From Mastigias papua (lineage: Eukaryota; Cnidaria; Scyphozoa; Rhizostomeae; Mastigiidae), in NCBI GenBank assembly GCA_964019165.1, contig OZ025277.1:4829655-4893654 (forward strand): a stretch of DNA of 64,000 bases, given 5' to 3'. Both the position numbers and the translations under genes were made by a program. Positions 1 to 10,996 of this stretch are shown here, one piece after another (the first letter of the stretch is position 1; every line of letters starts with the position of its first letter). Under the pieces are notes generated by a model. It saw only the letters and a list, made by a program, of their open reading frames with translations, ran no database searches and was not told where the DNA came from.

Positions 1-350
1 AAATATCTAATTATTCAACAAGGAATTACCTTGACCTAGACATTCCAAGGCAAAACTTAGAATTCTCTAAAAAGAGCTTTTTCTATTGTGGTGCTAAGGC
101 GTGGAACGAAATCCCATTACAAATAAGAATGAGTTCCACGACTACCACGTTCAAAAAGAAATTAAAGGAATACCTGCAAAATTAGCATCCTATCCCTAAG
201 CACGATCCCTGGGAAGACCAGCAATACCATTTAAATTTACTTGTAATTTTATTTTTTTTTTTTATATATAACGTATTTTCTTTATAATTACGTAGCTGAT
301 AGGGTTTCGTGTAAAAATATAATTTGATGATGATGATGATGATGATGATA
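1..350 (+). mobile_element. 3' end of a CR1/L2-like LINE (truncated by window edge)
   Basis: An open frame enters from the left edge and stops at TAG 183-185. It carries the typical end of a LINE second ORF: an aromatic-Gly-Ala-x-x-Trp-Asn motif (CGAKAWNEIP) followed by a basic FKKKLKEYL tail. About 140 nt of AT-rich 3' UTR follows, then a (TGA)n tail at about 325-350. A simple-repeat tail instead of poly(A) is known for CR1/L2-type elements. The tail abuts integrase-coding sequence on the other strand, so this LINE probably inserted into the older gypsy element. The subfamily assignment is inference. Confidence 0.6.
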
Positions 351-352
351 GA

Positions 353-1078
353 TCGCATGCATCAATACACTATCAAAATTGCGCCCCTGGTCCGAGTGTA
401 ATATGGTAGGGGGTGCAAAGCGAGAAAAATGCTCTTGATACGAGAATTGAAGCAACATTTGAGGGCTTTGCATCCTGAGTAGGGAAGGCCTCGCACTATT
501 TCGTAAAGTGATCCAAGAGAACTAGGATATGCTTGCTTTCCTTGGAAATTCCCCTTAAAGGTCCCATATAACCGAGGGCCCAGAAGACGAACGGTTCAGA
601 AGACGAACGGTTCACTAACCTGTACGGGCTGCATAGGTGCCCTGGTGTATTGAGTGTTGGGCTTACTTTTGCTACACTGAGTGCAAGCTCGAACAAAGTT
701 TGTGACTCTCTCTTGCATCTTTGGCCAAAAGAAACGGTCTTTCGCTCGAAGAATAGTACGTGTCACTCCCATATGCCCGCCAGATGGACTACAGTGTAGA
801 TTTTGAAGGACGATACTAATAAGGCTTTGGGGAAGAACAAGTAAATTTCTTGGCAACCTTTTATGAGGGGCAACTGATCTTACCAAGAGGCCGTTGCTAA
901 CATATATCTCATCCCAGCAATGCCAGAGGGAGCGCAGGGTAGCATTACATTTCCATGTAAAAAGAGGAGATTTTGGGAAGCCATGAGTTTTCATTTCAAT
1001 TATTTTACAAATATCTGGATCATTACGCAGAGCATCAAAAAGATTGGTTTCTGGTATGAGACTAACTAAGCAAGTCAA
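353..1078 (-). pseudogene. gypsy integrase, truncated
   Basis: An HHCC zinc-binding domain (HCSPSGGHMGVTRTILR ... ACTQCSKSK) is at about 640-830. The first core Asp (VLLDHFTK) is at about 496-520 and the second (HSDQGRNF) at about 370-395, in another frame. The third catalytic residue, Glu, is absent because the sequence ends at the LINE junction (about 353). A roughly 20-bp direct duplication at 590-615 (GAACGGTTCA repeated) adds a small local rearrangement. Confidence 0.8.
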
Positions 1079-1081
1079 AAT

Positions 1082-1576
1082 TCAATTAGAACCTGGCTGG
1101 TCAATGCCTGCCATGGGATGGTTAAGGCGCGAGAGAGCATCAGCATTCTGGTTAAAGGATCCAGGTCTATGTTTACGGGTAACTTTATGTTCTTGAAGTG
1201 TCTTTATCCTCCTGGCAATGCGTCCCTTGGGTTCTACTGAGTTTAACCAACGCAATGCACTGTTGTCGGTGACAATACAAAAATCATGAGCCAATAAGTA
1301 GACACGAAAATGTTGTACCGCGAAAACAATGGCTAAAGCCTCCTTTTCAATGGTGGTATAGTTACGTTTCCGACCAGATAGGGTACGACTAGCATAAGCT
1401 ATCACTCGCTCTTTCCCATTGTCGTCTATTTGAGCTAATACAGACCCCAACCCTATGGTGAAAGCATCAGTTTGCACGGTGAAAGGTTTCTGGAATTGTG
1501 GATAAGCTAAAACTGGAGCTGAGCATAACAAATTTTTGAGGGACACAACTGCATGCTGATGTCTATCCATCCACAC
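1082..1576 (-). pseudogene. gypsy RNase H domain
   Basis: A 164-codon open stretch has all four elements of a Ty3-type RNase H in order: Asp in QTDAF, Glu in TIEKEALA, Asp in IVTDNSALRWL, and the C-terminal HRPGSFNQNADALSRL with its Asp. The domain is intact as read, but it is stranded between a broken RT and a truncated integrase. Confidence 0.85.
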
Positions 1577-1677
1577 AAATTTGGCAGCCTTTTTTGTTAG
1601 TTCAGTAAGCGGTATAGCTATGGTAGCAAAGTCTGGAATAAATTTACGATAATATCCAGCCAGCCCTAAAAATGTTC

Positions 1678-2350
1678 TTAATTGGTGTAAATTTTTAGGG
1701 GTTGAAGATCTTGGACAGCTTTAAGTTTGGAAGGATCAGTGTGGATGCCCTTGCTGGAAATAGTGCTACCTAAATATATGACCAGATCGGCACCAAAGGA
1801 GCACTTAGAAGCTTTCACTCGTAGGTTTTGCCCTCTAAATCGTGTAAGAACAGTTCGTAAACGTTTGCAATGCTGGTGAACATCCTTTGACAAAATGATG
1901 ACGTCATCAACATAACACAAGAACTGTTCGCAATTAAGACCAGACAAGACAATTTCAACTGCTAGGGACAAAGTAGCAGGGGCGTTAGAGAGACCAAAGG
2001 GCATTCTAGTGAACTCAAAAAGACTGCCAGGTGTAATGAAAGCAGTTTTTTGTTAGTCTTCTATGGACTTATTATACCGACTTGCCTGTAGCCATTCCGC
2101 AGATCAATGGTGCTAAACAATTGATAACCATTTAAAGCATCAAGAAGGTCATCAACCCTTGGAAGTGGGTGAGCATCAGACTTTGCTACCAAACTCGACT
2201 TTCAATAATCAACGCAAAACCGGTAAGAACCATGTTTTTCTGTACAAGCACAATGGGAGAAGCCCAAGGGCTGGTGCTAGGCTCGATAACCCTTTGAGAA
2301 AGCATTTCATTCACCTTGCTATCAACCTCAGTACGATAGTGATATGGTAG
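1678..2350 (-). pseudogene. gypsy reverse transcriptase remnant
   Basis: The start of the fingers domain (VIEPSTSPWASPIVLVQK) is at the end of the 2186-2953 frame. An FGLSNAP motif and the catalytic YVDD box (about 1903-1914) lie in the 1678-2004 frame. Between about 2004 and 2186 the conserved IDLRNGYRQV-like segment can be followed only by changing frame past a stop, so this RT is inactive. Confidence 0.85.
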
Positions 2351-2892
2351 CCTACGTGGATATGGTCGAATAGGAGCAGAATCTCCAGTGTCAAGTCTAT
2401 GTTCCACTACTGTGGTATGGCCAAGGCTATTTTGAAAAATGTCAGGAAATGAAAGTAAAGTTTTCAAGAGTTTCTCTCTATCAGGTTGACTTAACTTGGA
2501 ACCAATAGCAGATGCTAACTTAGAAGATGTGGCTTTACTTATTTCTGACGGTCCTCTAATGCCACCACAAATATCTGTTAAAAAATTTTTTACCGAAGGT
2601 TTCTCAAACACTGGTGAAAATGACGCTATTTTCTGACCTGCATGAAGCTCAACTACTGAACTGGAAGCATTCATTATTCTAAGTGGAATACTACGCTGAT
2701 TAGCTTGACTGATAGTATGTGCAATACAAAATTGGGTGCCTACTGAAGTTTCTACATTGGATATCATGCCTAACTGATAAGCATAGCTTTTAGGAACAAG
2801 ACCTTGGATAATACATTCTGTTTGATATGGGAAAGTAGCATTGTTGGCAAGAGCAAGAGCAACTGGCCCTTGAGTGGATGACTGCGTGAACA

Positions 2893-3417
2893 TCATGGAA
2901 AAGAATCTGCAATAGAAACACGCGATGGAGCGGTGGAAACTTGTTGGAAACATGGGCCTAAGTGGGTAGATACTGGAGTTAATGGAGTGCTACTATGGGG
3001 TCCCACTAGAAAATATGATGCCTCTGATATAGTTAGTTGTAAATGATTCGCAAGAATAAAGTCCCACCCTGAAATACACTGCAAAGGTTCTACCACATTA
3101 TCACGAATAAAAAAATCACAATCATACACAGCGTTACTACCGGCAAAAGACATCAGGACGAAAGCTGAAACTAACCGAAGCACAAGTATTGAGAGTGCTT
3201 TTATCTTAGTGGGAGAACTGGGTGGTTGAGATGCCGGCATTTGCCTTAAAGCTTCTTGGGACAAAATGAACTTTATTGACCCAGTATCAATTAAGGCTGA
3301 GAGCTGAAAACCACCAGGAAATTCGCATGAAACAAAGGGTTGGCCTAAAGATTTGGGTGCGTTATCAGAAGCATTCTCAACATAGAAGATTGAGAGGTGT
3401 TTATTGCGCCAACCCAT
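2893..3417 (-). pseudogene. gypsy aspartic protease region
   Basis: A 174-codon open stretch carries the retropepsin motif Leu-Ile-Asp-Thr-Gly-Ser (DTGS at about 3277-3288), preceded by a hydrophobic strand. This is the single active-site Asp of a half-size, dimeric protease. It lies directly downstream of gag and overlaps the next open stretch (2186-2953), which carries the protease-RT linker and the start of RT. Confidence 0.75.
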
Positions 3418-4346
3418 TAGCGAGACACCCCCTTGAAGTTTAAAGAAGATTTACTATTGAAATGCTGACTGTTATTATTGGCACAGCTTTCTGCTATGTG
3501 ACCCCATCCAAGACAGCAATTACAACAGTTGATATTACGCCTTTTCGGGCAGTTGCAAACAAATTGCATGGCATAGAAAATAGCGAACAATAGAACGACT
3601 CTGAGATTCACCGACTATTCTGCTTCAAATCATGTTATTGGGAATGGCAGCTACCAAATTGGCTGGACCTTCAGAGAGGGTCTGTAGAGTGTTGGTAAAG
3701 CGTCATGAAGAGTATCAAGCTTCTGCTGTTGACAATCTAATTGTTGTTGTTGATGTTCCAGTTGTTGTTCTACCGTTGCTGGTAGAACAACATCAGGTGG
3801 AAAAGATAACTTATCAACAGCTGCACATGAAAAGGCATGGCTAGAGGACAAGGCGTCAAGGGCACGGAAGTCTTGTGAACAATCAAGCATGTTTTCCAAT
3901 GAAGGTGTTGGATTGGCTTCTAAGATCTTGAGGCGAAGTTCATTAGGCAGTCCCTGCATAGATTGACGGCGCAGTAAGGCATTAAAAGCACTAGCAGAAA
4001 GATCAGGTTTAATGTTGCGCAACAGCTCCTTTAACCGCCACAAAAAGAGATTCGGATCCTAAGCATGGCGCAAGCAACATTCCTTAAACTCGCGATAAAA
4101 TTTCTCCTGAGGGGTTGCAGGTGAAAAACAGCGATTACGGCTAGTGGTAAGGGCACCTAAGGATTCTTTTGCAGTGTCATCCAAAGAATCGTAATGTGAT
4201 GCCACTGGTCCTTGAAGAAATGCCGGAAGCTTGATTAGTAGAGTGGCCTCTGACTATTCGTTGGCTAATGCACAGCATTGACACTTGCGGAGCCAAGCAG
4301 AGAAGTCACCAATAGTAAAGCATTCGGGCAACATATTGGTGGCCAT
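3417..4346 (-). pseudogene. gag remnant of the gypsy element
   Basis: It starts at ATG 4346-4344 on the minus strand. In-frame stops near 4255 and 4060 and a later frame change show it is dead. A Leu-rich capsid-like section (RLKEL, ALLRRQS, GLPNELRLKILEANPTPSLE) at about 3890-4030 resembles gypsy Gag. A classical CCHC zinc knuckle, C-x2-C-x4-H-x4-C, lies at about 3483-3524. A Gln-rich, low-complexity stretch (about 3710-3790) separates the two. Confidence 0.75.
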
Positions 4347-4350
4347 ATCT

Positions 4351-4369
4351 ATCCCACTTCTGTCACCAA
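4351..4369 (-). other. Probable gypsy primer-binding site
   Basis: The minus strand reads TTGGTGACAGAAGTGGGAT just upstream of the gag ATG (4346). TTGGTGTCAGAAGTGGGAT-like sequences are common primer-binding sites in Ty3/gypsy elements. It should mark the 3' edge of the 5' LTR at about 4370. Confidence 0.55.
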
Positions 4370-4376
4370 TTTTTAG

Positions 4377-5722
4377 CAAGTTATGGATTCTGCATGTTGG
4401 CCACCAACAAATACAACCAAATTCTATCGTAGGGCGAATCTAAGTACTTACGGTACAGAGTTCAGGGCGATGGTAGTTTTAAGAACGGAGTGGCTTGCAG
4501 AGTTCCTGCAGGATAGACAGCTGGAGAAAGCAACTGGCATCATGCACGACAGTAGAATTCCTGACGATAGCAAAGGAGGAATGCATGCTATGGAAACTGT
4601 GATGCTAATAAAGGCACAGTAAAGAAAATTGGAAATAGTAGAAAGGAGAATGCCGCGGTTGTCATTGGGGACTACAGAGCTTGATACAGTCAAAAATGTA
4701 ATGATAAAAGAACTCAACTCAAATTTCAGAGAAACACGTCCAATATCCAAAGGAAGAGAAGTTTGTTGGTTAGACTGTGCAAGGCTTGGTTGTCGGAAGA
4801 AGGAAAAGAGTGAGCCCAAAACAAGATGAACTTTATCAAGGGCCACATCCACACGAGCAATACCACTTAGTAGATAGCTACACGGAAAAGGGCTCCGGGA
4901 AGTTAGAAATACGAAGTTCTTTTTAGACTTCGTCTTCAGTTTTCTAAATATTTTGACCTATAGGTAATTTACTGTCATGAAGCCATTTCTGTAGATTTCC
5001 AAGATCTACGTATAGATCATCCTGCAGCCCAGAAAGACATCGAAGATTGCAAAGTCACATTGTCATCAACATACATGCGTTACAGCACGTGTTAAATAAA
5101 GTATGATTTTTAAGTAGTTTAAAAGCTACCACAGTGACCACGTGCGACAGGGAGAGCGGGAACGTTAGCGACCAATCGTTTTGGTCGCCAAACAAAACGA
5201 TTGCAATGGAGGGCGGCCTTAAGGCTGTTGGGAGACAATGTACTTGTCTGCTTGTCGGAAATATGCATAGCATATTCACTAAAATTATGGGAAGTAAATG
5301 AGCATATTTGCTTAGCGCAATAGTGTCGATAGTTGTTATAATGCTATTGTTATCAATTTGTTTAGCGGTTTATCTATGATTAACAAGCAATTTAAATCTT
5401 ATCTGCACGATTTTTATAACAATGTGTCTTACATGCATTTTTTGCGATAAGAGATCCTGTTATAAGAAACCAGATACTGCAGCAGTCCAGAAACTAAGAA
5501 ACATTCTGCTATAATTCTCTAGGCTTCAAGAAATTAAGAAACTTATTATACGACGAATAAAGTAAACACCTTCAGCAGCATGGATGAAAAAGGTAGAGCA
5601 TTATCGATGCGTACCTAAAATCAAAATCTATCGAAAAGGTAACATTTCAAACAAGTTTATTGTTCGTCTTCAACAAACCTCAGCCTGTACATAAAAAAAC
5701 AGGCTAGGGTATGTTGAAAACT
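4377..5722. other. Region without recognised genes; probable gypsy 5' LTR at its start
   Basis: It directly follows the primer-binding site and should contain the 5' LTR of the gypsy element, but LTR ends cannot be set without the second copy. Short open frames here (for example 4448-4852 minus and 5055-5279 minus) show no family resemblance. No RNA gene was recognised. Confidence 0.4.
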
Positions 5723-5762
5723 ATATATATATATATATATACACATCATACATACATATTTG

Positions 5763-5764
<2 letters not shown>

Positions 5765-5822
<58 letters not shown>
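5765..5822. repeat. (TA)n microsatellite
   Basis: Uninterrupted TA dinucleotides. A smaller (TA)n tract lies at about 5723-5740. The sequence between this tract and the next (about 5823-6049) is unique-looking. Confidence 0.97.
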
Positions 5823-5825
<3 letters not shown>

Positions 5826-6046
5826 AAATAAAGCATTAAAAGTAAGGTAAAAAATCCATAAAAACATAACTCAGAGTTTCACGCTTATGCGATCCTCAGA
5901 TGTAATATGAAGGTACTGAGGGAGTGGTTGTTATAAATACTAGGTATGATTCGGTGTGAATACTTTATAGCTCTTCAGGTTGAATTTGGTGGCATGGCAG
6001 CAGGTGGAAACTAGTTCAGATCTTTTGTTCAATAATTGCCGTTTGG

Positions 6047-6162
<116 letters not shown>

Positions 6163-6261
6163 CCGATAAATGAGAAGTTATAACTCGGGATAAATCCCGC
6201 TCGGGTCGGGTCGGGGCGGTGCGAGCAAATGACCTACCCTTGAGCAACGATTTGGAAGCGT

Positions 6262-6334
6262 GACCCGATAGCTCAGTTGGTAGAGCACCAATGTACAAAG
6301 TCAGGGGTCGCGAGTTCGAATCCCGCTCGGGTCG
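6262..6334 (+). tRNA. tRNA-like sequence, copy 1
   Basis: It is 73 nt long, the canonical class I length. The 7-bp acceptor stem (GACCCGA/TCGGGTC) and 4-bp D stem (GCTC/GAGC) are perfect. The T arm is GCGAG-TTCGAAT-CCCGC with one A-C mismatch. An A box (TAGCTCAGTTGG) and B box (GTTCGAATCC) are intact, and a TTTT run lies within about 10 nt of the 3' end. The anticodon arm (CCAAT / GTCAG) pairs poorly; the loop would present ACA. More likely a tRNA-derived repeat than a working tRNA. Confidence 0.6.
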
Positions 6335-6571
6335 GTTATTTTCTCGCACTTTCACTTTTCATTTCTTCCAAACCCTGTTGCTTCTACTTAACCTTCCTTA
6401 ACTCTATCCAGTCGATGGGGCTGCGATGGCCCCCCTGGTGTGAGCAGTCCTCTCTCAACAGCAGGTCCAATGCACATTGTGATGGAGCTGCGATGGCTCC
6501 CCTGTGCAAATTGGTTAAGAGAGGGGCGGTGCGAGCAAATGACCTACCCTTGAGCAACGATTTGGAAGCGT

Positions 6572-6644
6572 GACCCGATAGCTCAGTTGGTAGAGCACCA
6601 ATGTACAAAGTCAGGGGTCGCGAGTTCGAATCCCGCTCGGGTCG
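6572..6644 (+). tRNA. tRNA-like sequence, copy 2
   Basis: Identical to copy 1, including the poorly pairing CCAAT anticodon-stem strand. Confidence 0.6.
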
Positions 6645-6881
6645 GTTATTTTCTCGCACTTTCACTTTTCATTTCTTCCAAACCCTGTTGCTTCTACTTA
6701 ACCTTCCTTAACTCTATCCAGTCGATGGGGCTGCGATGGCCCCCCTGGTGTGAGCAGTCCTCTCTCAACAGCAGGTCCAATGCACATTGCGATGGAGCTG
6801 CGATGGCTCCCCTGTGCAAATTGGTTAAGAGAGGGGCGGTGCGAGCAAATGACCTACCCTTGAGCAACGATTTGGAAGCGT

Positions 6882-6954
6882 GACCCGATAGCTCAGTTGG
6901 TAGAGCAACAATGTACAAAGTCAGGGGTCGCGAGTTCGAATCCCGCTCGGGTCG
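6882..6954 (+). tRNA. tRNA-like sequence, copy 3
   Basis: The anticodon-stem 5' strand is changed to ACAAT, losing the outermost C-G pair. Acceptor, D and T arms are as in copy 1. Confidence 0.55.
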
Positions 6955-7191
6955 GTTATTTTCTCGCACTTTCACTTTTCATTTCTTCCAAACCCTGTTG
7001 CTTCTACTTAACCTTCCTTAACTCTATCCAGTCGATGGGGCTGCGATGGCCCCCCTGGTGTGAGCAGTCCTCTCTCAACAGCAGGTCCAATGCACATTGC
7101 GATGGAGCTGCGATGGCTCCCCTGTGCAAATTGGTTAAGAGAGGGGCGGTGCGAGCAAATGACCTACCCTTGAGCAATGATTTGGAAGCGT

Positions 7192-7264
7192 GACCCGATA
7201 GCTCAGTTGGTAGAGCAACAATGTACAAAGTCAGGGGTCGCGAGTTCGAATCCCGCTCGGGTCG
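7192..7264 (+). tRNA. tRNA-like sequence, copy 4
   Basis: Same ACAAT anticodon-stem variant as copy 3. The upstream spacer has one substitution (AGCAATGATT instead of AGCAACGATT). Confidence 0.55.
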
Positions 7265-7500
7265 GTTATTTTCTCGCACTTTCACTTTTCATTTCTTCCA
7301 AACCCTGTTGCTTCTACTTAACCTTCCTTAACTCTATCCAGTCGATGGGGCTGCGATGGCCCCCTGGTGTGAGCAGTCCTCTCTCAATAGCAGGTCCAAT
7401 GCACATTGCGATGGAGCTGCGATGGCTCCCCTGTGCAAATTGGTTAAGAGAGGGGCGGTGCGAGCAAATGACCTACCCTTGAGCAACGATTTGGAAGCGT

Positions 7501-7573
7501 GGCCCGATAGCTCAGTTGGTAGAGCACCGATGTACAAAGTCAGGGGTCGCGAGTTCGAATCCCGCTCGGGTCG
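7501..7573 (+). tRNA. tRNA-like sequence, copy 5
   Basis: Position 2 is G (G-U pair with position 71). The anticodon stem reads CCGAT/GTCAG, which pairs at four of five positions counting a T-G wobble, so this is a nearly complete cloverleaf. T33 and A37 are present and the anticodon would be ACA. Confidence 0.6.
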
Positions 7574-7809
7574 GTTATTTTCTCGCACTTTCACTTTTCA
7601 TTTCTTCCAAACCCTGTTGCTTCTACTTAACCTTCCTTAACTCTATCCAGTCGATGGGGCTGCGATGGCCCCCTGGTGTGAGCAGTCCTCTCTCAATAGC
7701 AGGTCCAATGCACATTGCGATGGAGCTGCGATGGCTCCCCTGTGCAAATTGGTTAAGAGAGGGGCGGTGCGAGCAAATGACCTACCCTTGAGCAACGATT
7801 TGGAAGCGT

Positions 7810-7882
7810 GGCCCGATAGCTCAGTTGGTAGAGCACCGATGTACAAAGTCAGGGGTCGCGAGTTCGAATCCCGCTCGGGTCG
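7810..7882 (+). tRNA. tRNA-like sequence, copy 6
   Basis: Same sequence as copy 5: G2 variant, CCGAT anticodon strand. Confidence 0.6.
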
Positions 7883-8118
7883 GTTATTTTCTCGCACTTT
7901 CACTTTTCATTTCTTCCAAACCCTGTTGCTTCTACTTAACCTTCCTTAACTCTATCCAGTCGATGGGGCTGCGATGGCCCCCTGGTGTGAGCAGTCCTCT
8001 CTCAATAGCAGGTCCAATGCACATTGCGATGGAGCTGCGATGGCTCCCCTGTGCAAATTGGTTAAGAGAGGGGCGGTGCGAGCAAATGACCTACCCTTGA
8101 GCAACGATTTGGAAGCGT

Positions 8119-8191
8119 GACCCGATAGCTCAGTTGGTAGAGCACCGATGTACAAAGTCAGGGGTCGCGAGTTCGAATCCCGCTCGGGTCG
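8119..8191 (+). tRNA. tRNA-like sequence, copy 7
   Basis: Best-folding copy: perfect acceptor stem with A2-U71, perfect D stem, and a CCGAT anticodon strand with four of five positions paired. It is followed by GGTTATTTTC, which gives a T4 run usable as a Pol III terminator. Confidence 0.62.
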
Positions 8192-8244
8192 GTTATTTTC
8201 TCGCACTTTCACTTTTCATTTCTTCCAAACCCTGTTGCTTCTAC

Positions 8245-10045
<1,801 letters not shown>

Positions 10046-10996
10046 CTATAAATGAACCTGTTTAGGAAGGCATTGGAGACTAAATGATTGGTGTTGAATC
10101 TCGTCAGCACTGATTTTAACCAATCTGACAAACCAGTGGCCTAAATCATTTATCTCATTTGGCAGAATTTGAATACCACATCCTTCAGGTTCATCTTTCC
10201 CAGCGGAAGGATTCTGACGACATAGCACGTGGCTGACACCGGCAATATTATACTTGACGAGCAATTCTTCAAGCATGCTATTCCTGCTATTACACGCATT
10301 CACATCTCCAGTGTTGCTGGCAGACGACACACAATCTTGCAAGACAAATATCCTTTTTGCTTGAAATATCTGTTGCTGTAACAACTGCGAATCTATCCAG
10401 TCGTTCTGTTCATTTCGTATGGCTATCACGTCGTCTTCTACTTGCTGAGTATAATAGGCAGTATTGACAACTAAAAATGCAATACCGCATGCCCAGAACT
10501 CATACCAGTCGTCCCCAAAACACCACCGGTATTTTTCAATGCAGTCTACACTTAAACGACCTTTGAAATCTCCTGATGAAGCAACACGCAGAACCTTTAC
10601 TCGAGGATCCAAACAGCTAAGCTCTTCTTCAAGGTAAAATTTCTTTGCTTGTAAATCATCTTTACGCGCTGAGTCGTCGACAAACCCACCGCACAACGCA
10701 ATGAACTTCGGCATTGGATCCATTTTATTTATACGCAAAAGACAGTTCCTCAAATCCTCTCTCGCCTGATGATGCGAAGCTGTTCCGTCTTTCGCTGTAA
10801 TATATAAGAAGTAAAACGGCTCACTGCACGAAGGCTCCAGAATTCTTGTCAGCATTGAGATTCTCTTTTCTCTCGCTTTCATAATTCGTGCATCCGATAT
10901 TGTCTCATAGTGATGATCCTTCTGGCAAATAGCATTTGAAGCTTCGGGTGGAATGCTTAGTCTTAACTCTACCCTGCGCTCGGCGGCTAGACTCAT
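10046..10996 (-). CDS. CPPED1-like calcineurin phosphoesterase-fold protein, catalytic motifs lost
   Basis: Single-exon protein of 316 aa (human CPPED1 is 314), ATG at 10996-10994. An in-frame TAG lies shortly upstream, and the five extra codons before this ATG would need a TTG start. Resemblance to CPPED1 runs along the whole length: INKMDPMPKFIALCG, then CFGDDWYEFWACGIAFLVVN (the family has a GDD-x-FSFW-x-GG-x-LFLVLN segment), WIDSQL, and a C-terminal SFSLQ. Metallophosphoesterase ligands are missing. The family's early DPQ region reads ITAKDG, CGD is CGGF, GNHD is SSGDF, and the late GHxH is HVLCRQN. The 316-codon frame has no disruption despite this, which argues for a pseudoenzyme rather than a dead gene. 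The lack of introns suggests a retrocopy or an intron-poor family branch. Role unknown; a scaffold or regulator of signalling is a guess. Confidence 0.75.
   Translation of the reverse strand: MSLAAERRVELRLSIPPEASNAICQKDHHYETISDARIMKAREKRISMLTRILEPSCSEPFYFLYITAKDGTASHHQAREDLRNCLLRINKMDPMPKFIALCGGFVDDSARKDDLQAKKFYLEEELSCLDPRVKVLRVASSGDFKGRLSVDCIEKYRWCFGDDWYEFWACGIAFLVVNTAYYTQQVEDDVIAIRNEQNDWIDSQLLQQQIFQAKRIFVLQDCVSSASNTGDVNACNSRNSMLEELLVKYNIAGVSHVLCRQNPSAGKDEPEGCGIQILPNEINDLGHWFVRLVKISADEIQHQSFSLQCLPKQVHL

Larger units (their letters stand above)
351..4376 (-). mobile_element. Degenerate Ty3/gypsy LTR retrotransposon, internal region
   Basis: Read on the minus strand, the order is primer-binding site (4351-4369), gag (from about 4346), CCHC knuckle, aspartic protease, reverse transcriptase, RNase H, zinc-binding integrase domain and integrase core. 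This is the Ty3/gypsy order. Frames are broken by stops and frameshifts in gag, in RT near 2000-2190, and in the integrase. The element ends in mid-integrase at about 353, where the LINE begins, so the rest of the integrase and the 3' LTR lie outside the window if they survive. The 5' LTR should start near 4370, but without its partner I cannot define it. Non-autonomous. Confidence 0.9.

Noticed and set aside
6277..7949. Repeated open frames of 86-101 codons on both strands of the satellite (for example with RPERDSNSRPLTLY)
   Set aside because: They recur once per 310-bp unit and run through tRNA-like sequence; the RDSNxRP strings are the known antisense reading of tRNA genes, not a protein.
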